NCBI GenBank assembly: GCA_020635825.1
Contig: JACJZA010000031.1
Coordinates: forward strand, 1 to 19,926
Origin: Flavobacteriales bacterium
GTDB taxonomy: Bacteria > Bacteroidota > Bacteroidia > Flavobacteriales_E > Vicingaceae
Direction: 5' to 3'
DNA length: 19,926 nucleotides
The position numbers and the translations under genes were made by a program. Of this stretch, positions 14,444 through 19,926 are shown piece by piece. The notes beneath the pieces were generated by a model that saw only the letters and a list, made by a program, of their open reading frames with translations, had not been told where the DNA came from and did no database searches. Every line of letters starts with the position of its first letter. Positions within the stretch are counted from its first letter, which is position 1.

Positions 14444-15295
14444 TTAAGATGGAAAAACTTCTAGTGATTTAATTAATGAACTATTAAACTCATTCATATT
14501 TAATGAGATAGCAATATTTTGTTCATTAAAATAACTAATCATATTTTCAGTTGGCATATTACCTGTTAAATCATCTTTTGCCATAGGACATCCACCAAAA
14601 CCTTTAATAGCTCCATCAAATCTTCTGCATCCATTTTGGTAGGCAGCTTCTATCTTTTCTCTCCAAGTGTCAGGTGTAGTGTGTAAATGTGCACCAATTT
14701 CAACATCTTTAAATTCAGGAATAATGTTTCCGAAAAGATAAGAAATGTTTTCTTTGTTAGAAACACCAATAGTGTCAGAAAGAGCTATAATTTTTACTCC
14801 TAAATCAGATAGTTTTTTTGTCCATTCCATAACAATTTCACTATTCCAATCATCACCGTATGGATTTCCAAAAGCCATGGAAATGTAAACCACTAATTTT
14901 TTATTATTTTGAGCACAAAGATTTTGGATATCAGCTACTCTTATTAGTGATTCTTGAATACTCGAGTTAGTATTTCTTTGTTGAAATGTTTCAGAAATTG
15001 AAAAAGGAAATCCTAAGTACTGAATTTCATCAAAATTTACGGCATCTTCAGCACCTCTTTGGTTCGCTATAATGGCTAAAAGTTTAGATTTTGTGGTAGA
15101 TAAATCGAGTTTAGATAAAACATCGGCAGTATCTCGCATTTGTGGAATGGCTTTAGGAGAAACAAAACTTCCAAAATCAATGGTGTCAAATCCAACTTTA
15201 AGTAACTGATTAATATAGTTTGCTTTAATTTGAGTTGGAATAAAAGCATGCAATCCTTGCATGGCGTCTCTCGGGCATTCAATAATCTTAACCAT
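14444..15295 (-). CDS. Hydroxymethylglutaryl-CoA lyase family protein
   Basis: A 283-residue DRE-TIM metallolyase of the HMG-CoA lyase family, which cleaves HMG-CoA to acetoacetate and acetyl-CoA at the end of leucine breakdown. Motifs: PRD at 8-10 (catalytic Arg9, metal ligand Asp10), SFVSPKAIPQM at 43-53, metal ligands His203 and His205 in AHLHT, and GGCPMAK at 234-240 with the active-site Cys236, followed by Asn246. The usual Glu before SFVSP appears to be replaced by Asp40 (DFGSFVSP). The start is ATG at 15295, preferred over TTG at 15307 because GGAG lies a suitable distance upstream. It overlaps the pyrD 3' end by 8 nt, so it is likely cotranscribed with pyrD. The substrate is inferred from family membership. 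Confidence 0.9.
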   Translation of the reverse strand: MVKIIECPRDAMQGLHAFIPTQIKANYINQLLKVGFDTIDFGSFVSPKAIPQMRDTADVLSKLDLSTTKSKLLAIIANQRGAEDAVNFDEIQYLGFPFSISETFQQRNTNSSIQESLIRVADIQNLCAQNNKKLVVYISMAFGNPYGDDWNSEIVMEWTKKLSDLGVKIIALSDTIGVSNKENISYLFGNIIPEFKDVEIGAHLHTTPDTWREKIEAAYQNGCRRFDGAIKGFGGCPMAKDDLTGNMPTENMISYFNEQNIAISLNMNEFNSSLIKSLEVFPS

Positions 15296-16325
15296 ATTTC
15301 TCCACAATTTTTTTGTTAATCTGCTTTATTAATCCGGGACCTTCGTAAATAAATCCTGTGTATATCTGAACTAAATCTGCTCCGGCTTCTAATTTTTCAA
15401 TAGCATCATCAGCAGAATGAATTCCTCCCACACCAATAATTGGGAAAGCCTTGTTGGAATTTTGAGCTAAATATCTGATTACTTCTGTTGATCTTTCTTT
15501 TACAGGTTTTCCACTTAATCCACCATTGGCAATTTCTTTTATCCGTTGTTCACTTGTTTTTAATCCATCTCGGGAAGTAGTAGTATTAGTGGCAATAATT
15601 CCATCTATTTTTGTTTGAGTAACAATGTCTATCACTTCATCTAATTGAGAATTGTTTAAATCAGGAGCAATTTTTAATAAAATAGGTTTGGGTTTCTTTT
15701 TTGTGGAGTTAATTGCTTTTAATTCTCCAAGAAGTTTAAGTAGGAAAGGAGTGTCTTGAAGTTTAGTTAAATCTTTAACGTTTGGGCAACTTACATTTAC
15801 TACAAAGTAATCCACATAATCATGAAGCGTGTGAAAATTGAATAAGTAATCTTCTAAAGCGTCTTCGTTTGAAGTAGCAGTATTTTTTCCAATGTTTCCT
15901 CCAATAATAATGTTGGTTTTTCTATTTTTTAATCTTTTTATGGCATCTTCTGCACCAAGGTTGTTGAATCCCATTCGATTAATTAATCCTTCATCTTCAG
16001 GAATTCTAAAAAGTCTAGGTTTTGGATTGCCTGTTTGTCCTTTGGGAGTAAGTGTTCCAATTTCAATAAAACCGAATCCAAGATTAGCTAATTCATTAAA
16101 CCATCGAGCATCTTTGTCAAAGCCTGCGGCCAAACCTACTGGGTTTTTAAATTCCAATCCAAATAACTCTCGTTCAAGTTTAGGGTGTTGATAGTCAAAT
16201 AATCCTTTTAATAAAGCTTTTCCTCCTGGTATTTTGCATAAAAATGTTAAACAATCGGTTGCGAAATAATGAGCTTTTTCAGGCTGCATCAAAAACAAAA
16301 TAGGCTTAATTAGGAATTTATACAT
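15288..16325 (-). CDS. pyrD: Dihydroorotate dehydrogenase (quinone), class 2
   Basis: A 345-residue FMN enzyme that oxidises dihydroorotate to orotate in pyrimidine synthesis and passes electrons to membrane quinone. Class 2 features: an N-terminal membrane-associating helix region (about 1-45), AAGFDKDA at 66-73, GTLTPKGQTGNPKPRLFR at 90-107, NRMGFNN at 116-122, catalytic Ser179 in NVSCPN (a class 2 hallmark), IATNTT at 244-249, and GGLSGKP and GVGGI in the FMN phosphate region. The length matches the family. It is the first gene of a unit with the HMG-CoA lyase gene. The ATG at 16325 sits about 12 nt after the predicted transcription start. Confidence 0.98.
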   Translation of the reverse strand: MYKFLIKPILFLMQPEKAHYFATDCLTFLCKIPGGKALLKGLFDYQHPKLERELFGLEFKNPVGLAAGFDKDARWFNELANLGFGFIEIGTLTPKGQTGNPKPRLFRIPEDEGLINRMGFNNLGAEDAIKRLKNRKTNIIIGGNIGKNTATSNEDALEDYLFNFHTLHDYVDYFVVNVSCPNVKDLTKLQDTPFLLKLLGELKAINSTKKKPKPILLKIAPDLNNSQLDEVIDIVTQTKIDGIIATNTTTSRDGLKTSEQRIKEIANGGLSGKPVKERSTEVIRYLAQNSNKAFPIIGVGGIHSADDAIEKLEAGADLVQIYTGFIYEGPGLIKQINKKIVEKYG

Positions 16326-16336
16326 TCATACAATTG

Positions 16337-16350
16337 TTTGTACAAAATTA
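16337..16350 (-). promoter_or_regulatory. pyrD promoter with overlapping palindrome
   Basis: On the minus strand TAATTTTG (16350-16343) is an exact TAnnTTTG -7 element. A perfect 10-bp palindrome TTTGTACAAA (16337-16346) covers its downstream half and the probable start site. The arrangement suits an operator, though a 10-bp palindrome alone is weak evidence. Confidence 0.5.
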
Positions 16351-16402
16351 ATAATAGTTTATCTATTGGAATTATCAATGTTTTATATATTTTTAACATT
16401 AT

Positions 16403-16792
16403 ATGATGAGTGAAAAGTCAGTATATTCAGCAAATATCAGTTTTGATAAAAACAATAATTTACTCCTTGTTAAATTTAAGGATGGTGTAAATATTGAAAT
16501 TGACGAAATGAATGTGTTGATTAATGAGTCATTAAAGTTAGTAGGAAATGCACCTTTTTTATTATTAGTGGATGCTAGAGATATATTGAGTGATATAGAT
16601 CATGAGTCCCGTCATTTCTTTGTAAATCATGATGAGTATAATCATCTTAATATAGCTCAAGCTATTGTCGTTAATAATACCCCCATTAAATTACTAGCTA
16701 ATTTTTATTTAAAATTCTATAGTCACAAAAATCCTGTTAAGGTGTTTAGAAGTATTGATGAAGCAAAGAAATGGCTTTTTGAGCAAGTCTAA
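16403..16792 (+). CDS. Small STAS/SpoIIAA-like protein
   Basis: A 129-residue cytosolic protein. The pattern is alternating strands and helices, with an LLLVDARD strand near 53-60, then helix ESRHFF, then AIVVNNTPIKLLANFYLKF and VFRSIDEAKKWL at 114-125. This resembles small Bacteroidota STAS/SpoIIAA-like proteins, where the DAR loop and the terminal EA..WL helix recur. Members bind partners or ligands, but no function is set for this type. Two adjacent ATGs, 16403 and 16406, are possible starts. It is divergent from pyrD, and its last 4 nt overlap the convergent XRE regulator gene. The fold assignment is moderately secure, the function unknown. Confidence 0.68.
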   Translation: MMSEKSVYSANISFDKNNNLLLVKFKDGVNIEIDEMNVLINESLKLVGNAPFLLLVDARDILSDIDHESRHFFVNHDEYNHLNIAQAIVVNNTPIKLLANFYLKFYSHKNPVKVFRSIDEAKKWLFEQV

Positions 16793-17145
16793 TTATTTAT
16801 GAATTCTTCAAAAGTATTATCCTCATAAAATACCACAATTTTTTTTATTTTTTTACTACCTGTTTCGATATTTAATGGGGTAGGTGATGGTGTTTTTTCT
16901 TCTCTTTGATTGGTTGATTCATGAAATGGGGTGTCGTTTGTTTTGGTTTCTCCATATAGTAACCAATCGGCACTTATTTTTGGGAAAGCATAAATTACTT
17001 TTTGAACAAATTCTAAGCTAGGTTTGTTTCTTCCTGATAATAAATGAGAGATACTTGAGCGAGGGACTTCAATCTTATCAGCAAAAGCTGAAGGGGTTAA
17101 ATTATTCAATTTCATAATGTATTGAATGCGTTCTAAAAGTTCCAT
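16789..17145 (-). CDS. XRE-family helix-turn-helix regulator
   Basis: A 118-residue DNA-binding regulator. A Cro/CI-type HTH runs about 3-64: LLERIQYIMKLNNLTPSAFADKI, then VPRSSISHLLSGRNKPSLEFVQKVI with the recognition helix around SSISHLLSG, and a FPKISADWLLYGE ending typical of Bacteroidota XRE proteins. A Ser/Thr/Pro/Glu-rich linker (about 67-96) leads to a basic/hydrophobic C-terminal segment KKIKKIVVFYEDNTFEEF. The gene is short and has no obvious neighbour toxin. Four palindromic repeats upstream (17156-17407) are its likely operators. Confidence 0.9.
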   Translation of the reverse strand: MELLERIQYIMKLNNLTPSAFADKIEVPRSSISHLLSGRNKPSLEFVQKVIYAFPKISADWLLYGETKTNDTPFHESTNQREEKTPSPTPLNIETGSKKIKKIVVFYEDNTFEEFINN

Positions 17146-17155
17146 TTTTATAGTG

Positions 17156-17169
17156 TTTACAAATGTGAA
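17156..17169. promoter_or_regulatory. Palindromic operator copy 1 (XRE region)
   Basis: TTTACAAATGTGAA, one mismatch from the palindrome TTTACA-AA-TGTAAA. It lies 11 bp upstream of the XRE start codon, so it covers the leader or the start region of the transcript. The mismatch breaks the embedded -7 (CACATTTG on the minus strand). Confidence 0.65.
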
Positions 17170-17180
17170 ATAACTAGTTG

Positions 17181-17194
17181 TTTACAAATGTAAA
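17181..17194. promoter_or_regulatory. Palindromic operator copy 2, embedding a -7 element for the XRE gene
   Basis: Perfect TTTACAAATGTAAA. On the minus strand it contains TACATTTG (17192-17185), an exact TAnnTTTG, which places transcription near 17178, about 33 nt before the XRE ATG. A protein bound here would block RNA polymerase. Confidence 0.7.
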
Positions 17195-17215
17195 TAATTA
17201 ATCATAAACTTAGTA

Positions 17216-17229
17216 TTTACAAATGTAAA
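17216..17229. promoter_or_regulatory. Palindromic operator copy 3 (XRE region)
   Basis: Perfect TTTACAAATGTAAA in the longer palindrome ATTTACAAATGTAAAT (17215-17230). It also embeds TACATTTG on the minus strand. It lies 35 bp from copy 2, and copies 1 and 2 are 25 bp apart. Confidence 0.7.
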
Positions 17230-17393
17230 TCTTATGATTTTAGTCTTATTATTGGTGAACTAAATATTTAGGTAATTAATTAAAAACGCTGATTATCAAG
17301 TTTTTAATAATCAATTTTTATATTTTAATTTAAGATTGTGACTTTTATTGTGTTTTAGATGGTTCAAATAACATTTAATCAGATAAAATATGA

Positions 17394-17407
17394 TTAACAA
17401 ATGTAAA
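17394..17407. promoter_or_regulatory. Palindromic operator copy 4, distal (XRE region)
   Basis: TTAACAAATGTAAA, 13 of 14 matches to the motif, 178 bp from copy 3 and about 180 bp upstream of the typA -7. It keeps the embedded TACATTTG. It could be an auxiliary site for looping or could touch typA control. Confidence 0.5.
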
Positions 17408-17566
17408 ATTGTTAGTAAACTAAATATCATTGTTGTAAAGGGAAATCAGGTATAATTCAAATTAATTTCTTCTCTTTTTTAATAATTATACTCCTTTATT
17501 TTTTTGAGGAATTCGATTAATTTGTTAGTGTATTTCATTTAAAAAAATAATAATTTCTATAAAGAG

Positions 17567-17595
17567 TTGTAATCAGAAAAACTATTCTACTTTTG
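17567..17595 (+). promoter_or_regulatory. typA promoter
   Basis: TTG (17567-17569, within GTTG) is followed by an 18-bp spacer and TACTTTTG (17588-17595), an exact TAnnTTTG. Predicted start near 17601 gives a 13-nt leader before ATG 17614. This is one of the best-formed promoters in the window. Confidence 0.68.
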
Positions 17596-17613
17596 CAGCC
17601 TTAAAAAATTAGT

Positions 17614-19380
17614 ATGCAATCAATTAGAAATATCGCTATTATAGCACACGTTGACCATGGTAAAACAACTTTGGTAGATAAAATTATTGACCAATGTAAA
17701 ATGTTGGATGATCGGGTTGAAAGAACCGAATTATTGTTAGATAATAATGATTTAGAGAGAGAAAGAGGAATTACCATTTTATCTAAAAATGTGAGTGTTA
17801 CTTATAAAGATGTTAAGATTAATGTAATTGATACTCCGGGACACGCCGATTTTGGAGGAGAGGTGGAGCGAGTTCTTAAAATGGCAGACGGTGTTTTGTT
17901 GTTGGTAGATGCTTTTGAAGGCCCAATGCCACAAACAAGATTTGTATTAGGAAAAGCCATCGAATTAGGATTAAAACCTATTGTGGTTATTAATAAGGTT
18001 GATAAAGAAAATTGTACTCCAGACTTAGTTCATGATTCTGTATTTGATTTAATGTTTAGTTTAGATGCTACTGAAGAGCAATTAGATTTTCCTACTGTGT
18101 TTGGCTCTTCAAAACAAGGATGGATGAGCTTGGATTATAAGCAACCTACTGATAATATAGTGCCATTGTTGGATACCATTTTAGAAACCATTCCTGAAGC
18201 TCCCTATGTAGAAGGTACGCCCCAAATGCAAATTACTTCTTTAGATTATTCTCAGTTTGTTGGTAGAATTGCCATTGGTAGAATTTTTAGAGGAGATTTA
18301 GCTGAAGGAACTGATTACATGATTTGCAAAGCTGGTGGAATTCGTAAAAAAGTAAGAATTAAGGAGTTGTTTGTTTTTGAAGGGATGGGTAAGAAAAAGG
18401 TGTCAACAGCTAGAAGTGGTGATATTTGTGCTATTGTTGGAATTGAAGATTTTGAAATTGGAGACACCATTGCAGATTTAATTAATCCTGAAGAATTACC
18501 GAGAATTGCAATAGATGAGCCAACAATGAGTATGTTGTTTACCATTAACAATTCTCCATTTTTTGGTCAAGAAGGGAAATTTGTTACTTCTCGCCATTTA
18601 AGAGATAGATTGTATAAAGAATTGGAGAAAAACCTTGCATTAAAAGTAGAAGATACCGATACGGAAGATAAATTCAATGTGTTTGGTAGAGGGATCCTTC
18701 ATTTATCTGTATTGATTGAGACTATGAGAAGAGAAGGGTATGAATTGCAGGTGGGTAAGCCTCAGGTAATTATTAAAGAGGTAGATGGTGTTAAAAATGA
18801 ACCTTATGAAACTTTAGTAATTGATGTCCCAGAAGAGTATTCAGGTAAAGCAATCGAATTGGTGACTCAAAGAAAAGGTGATTTAATGGTAATGGAGCCT
18901 AAAGGAGATTTACAACATTTAGAGTTTGATATTCCTTCTAGAGGTTTGATTGGATTAAGGAACAATATTTTAACTGCGACAGCAGGTAATGCTGTAATGA
19001 CTCACCGTTTTAGAGAATACAAACCTTACAAAGGAGAAATTGCAGAAAGAAATAAAGGTTCATTAATTTCAATGGAAGCCGGTCAAACAACTGCTTTTGC
19101 AATTGATAGATTACAAGATAGAGGTCGTTTCTTTGTTGATCCAGGAGAGGTTATCTATAAAGGGCAGGTTGTAGGTGAACATACTCGAGATAATGATTTA
19201 GAAGTGAACTTAATTAAAGGTAAAAAGTTAACCAACATGCGTTCGGCTGGTTCTGATGACAATGCTAAAATAGCGCCTAAAATTCGTTTCTCTTTGGAAG
19301 AATCTATGGAGTATATTCAGGCTGATGAGTATTTGGAGGTGACACCAAAAAGTTTAAGAATGCGAAAGATAAAATTCTAA
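17614..19380 (+). CDS. typA: TypA/BipA translational GTPase
   Basis: A 588-residue ribosome-associated GTPase of the EF-G-like superfamily. It assists ribosome biogenesis and stress or low-temperature growth. GTPase motifs: G1 AHVDHGKTT at 11-19, G2 RGIT at 51-54, G3 DTPGH at 73-77, G4 NKVD at 127-130. These are followed by a beta-barrel domain II (SLDYSQFVGRIAIGRIFRG), EF-G-like domains III and V (GRGILHLSVLIETMRREGYEL, DIPSRGLIGLRN), and the BipA-specific C-terminal domain. It is complete, slightly shorter than E. coli BipA (about 607). It stands alone, with its own promoter and a strong terminator. Confidence 0.98.
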   Translation: MQSIRNIAIIAHVDHGKTTLVDKIIDQCKMLDDRVERTELLLDNNDLERERGITILSKNVSVTYKDVKINVIDTPGHADFGGEVERVLKMADGVLLLVDAFEGPMPQTRFVLGKAIELGLKPIVVINKVDKENCTPDLVHDSVFDLMFSLDATEEQLDFPTVFGSSKQGWMSLDYKQPTDNIVPLLDTILETIPEAPYVEGTPQMQITSLDYSQFVGRIAIGRIFRGDLAEGTDYMICKAGGIRKKVRIKELFVFEGMGKKKVSTARSGDICAIVGIEDFEIGDTIADLINPEELPRIAIDEPTMSMLFTINNSPFFGQEGKFVTSRHLRDRLYKELEKNLALKVEDTDTEDKFNVFGRGILHLSVLIETMRREGYELQVGKPQVIIKEVDGVKNEPYETLVIDVPEEYSGKAIELVTQRKGDLMVMEPKGDLQHLEFDIPSRGLIGLRNNILTATAGNAVMTHRFREYKPYKGEIAERNKGSLISMEAGQTTAFAIDRLQDRGRFFVDPGEVIYKGQVVGEHTRDNDLEVNLIKGKKLTNMRSAGSDDNAKIAPKIRFSLEESMEYIQADEYLEVTPKSLRMRKIKF

Positions 19381-19399
19381 TATTTCATTATGGAATAAA

Positions 19400-19439
19400 T
19401 ACAAAAAAAGGAGCAGTAAATCTGCTCCTTTTTTTTGTA
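19400..19439. terminator. Bidirectional intrinsic terminator between typA and the DUF5686 gene
   Basis: GGAGCAG (19410-19416), loop TAAAT, CTGCTCC (19422-19428), flanked by A7 on the left and T8 on the right. The A/T tracts extend the stem, and TACA/TGTA pair outside it. This makes an efficient Rho-independent terminator on both strands, serving typA (+) and the convergent gene (-). Confidence 0.92.
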
Positions 19440-19450
19440 TTTGAATAATT

Positions 19451-19926
19451 CTAAAAATCAACCTTTCCTTTGGCACGAAGTGCTAAGCCTTTTACTCCGA
19501 ATAAAGAGCCTACGTTGTCGTTTTCCAAATAAGTAAATCGTTGCAGTACATCTATTCTAAGTATTTTGAAAATATTTGAAACGCCGACACTGGCTTCAAT
19601 GTAAGGAACAGCGTTTTTAAATTGGTAGGTGATAGATTCGTTTAAGTCATTTGTCGGAAATTTCATTAAATCTCTATGTAAATTGGGGTTATTTTGGTCA
19701 GTTAAGTTTCCATAAAGGAATTTACAGGAAACCAATTCACGAAGTTTTAAATGTTTAAATAAAGGTATTTTATTGAATATAAAACCATTGAAGAAATGAG
19801 TGACTTTAACACTTACATATTCATCGCTCATAAATTCCATAAAGTTCATTAAGTTGAATGATGTTTCTTGTAGAAAGAAGGATTGGTTGGCTTGTGGCAT
19901 ATTTAATAATGGAAAAGGAACCTGTC
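19451..19926 (-). CDS. DUF5686 family outer-membrane protein, C-terminal part (5' end outside window)
   Basis: The C-terminal 158 residues of a DUF5686 protein, a Bacteroidota outer-membrane family of roughly 800 residues, with an N-terminal carboxypeptidase-like beta-sandwich and a C-terminal barrel in full members. The frame is open to the right edge (codons before the ATG at 19900 read QVPFPLLN), so that ATG is internal. Recognisable C-terminal features: PFPLLNMPQANQSFF, FNLMNFMEFMSDEYVSVKV, HFFNGFIFNKIPLF, LKLREL, and PYIEASVGVSNIFKILRIDVLQRFTYL near the end. Its function is not established. Transcription converges on typA at the shared terminator. Confidence 0.88.
   Translation of the reverse strand, partial: QVPFPLLNMPQANQSFFLQETSFNLMNFMEFMSDEYVSVKVTHFFNGFIFNKIPLFKHLKLRELVSCKFLYGNLTDQNNPNLHRDLMKFPTNDLNESITYQFKNAVPYIEASVGVSNIFKILRIDVLQRFTYLENDNVGSLFGVKGLALRAKGKVDF

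Larger units (their letters stand above)
17146..17613. other. 468-bp intergenic region between XRE and typA
   Basis: The only long gene-free stretch in the window. It holds the four palindromic sites and the typA promoter. I also see two weak AT-only inverted repeats: TGATTAT/ATAATCA (17290-17313) and GTATAATT/AATTATAC (17450-17491). Neither is convincing as a terminator or small RNA, and no ORF is supported. Confidence 0.6.

Noticed and set aside
16789..17145. XRE regulator as the antitoxin of a toxin-antitoxin pair
   Set aside because: No adjacent same-strand toxin ORF; the only neighbour is a convergent STAS-like protein.
17290..17313. AT-only hairpin as a terminator
   Set aside because: The stem has a single G-C pair and no gene ends upstream on either strand at a suitable distance.
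17156..17407. Repeats upstream of XRE as a CRISPR-like array
   Set aside because: Repeats are 14-bp palindromes at irregular spacing (25, 35, 178 bp), with no cas genes; operators explain them better.
17450..17491. GTATAATT/AATTATAC inverted repeat as a small RNA terminator
   Set aside because: A long loop and a weak stem; no supporting promoter was found.

Overview
The window comes from an AT-rich member of the Bacteroidota, most likely a Flavobacteriales-type organism. The evidence is the gene content (DUF4197, DUF5686, YqgE/AlgH, a BtuG-like surface lipoprotein, a topoisomerase IV A subunit with a long acidic tail) and the promoters: most promoter regions carry the Bacteroidota -7 element TAnnTTTG and lack a strong Shine-Dalgarno. 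The window is mostly ordinary chromosome, densely packed with many 1-4 nt overlaps. I see no insertion sequence, prophage, CRISPR array, tRNA or rRNA.

Region 1 (1-2999, plus strand) is a tightly overlapping operon: the 3' part of parC, a rhomboid protease, a GmhB-type HAD phosphatase and a PabC-like class IV aminotransferase that starts at TTG. Region 2 (2982-4353, minus) holds yqgE and an unknown outer-membrane beta-barrel protein. Region 3 (4449-6037, plus) is pdxH followed by an especially AT-rich DUF2971-like gene that may be accessory. Region 4 (6027-8782, minus) is a DUF4197 lipoprotein, a Nudix hydrolase and a GT-C membrane glycosyltransferase, in that transcription order. cinA (8871-10118, plus) is divergent from this operon and meets a small putative membrane protein tail to tail.

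Region 5 (10449-14434, minus) is the most informative part. A well-preserved cobalamin riboswitch with its own promoter is followed by a possible terminator hairpin, a BtuB-type TonB receptor, a BtuG-like beta-propeller lipoprotein with a surface-export-like signal, and a PP-loop ATPase of the DPH6 (diphthine-ammonia ligase) family translationally coupled to the lipoprotein. This reads as a vitamin B12 capture operon containing an enzyme whose usual name (diphthamide synthesis) cannot be right in a bacterium. Upstream on the same strand, pyrD overlaps a gene for an HMG-CoA lyase.

Region 6 (16403-17613) has a small STAS/SpoIIAA-like protein, convergent with an XRE-family repressor. The repressor's upstream region carries four copies of a near-perfect palindrome, TTTACAAATGTAAA, three of which embed a -7 promoter element; this looks like autoregulation. 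Region 7 is typA/bipA with a clear promoter, a strong bidirectional terminator, and the 3' end of a convergent DUF5686 outer-membrane protein that runs off the window.
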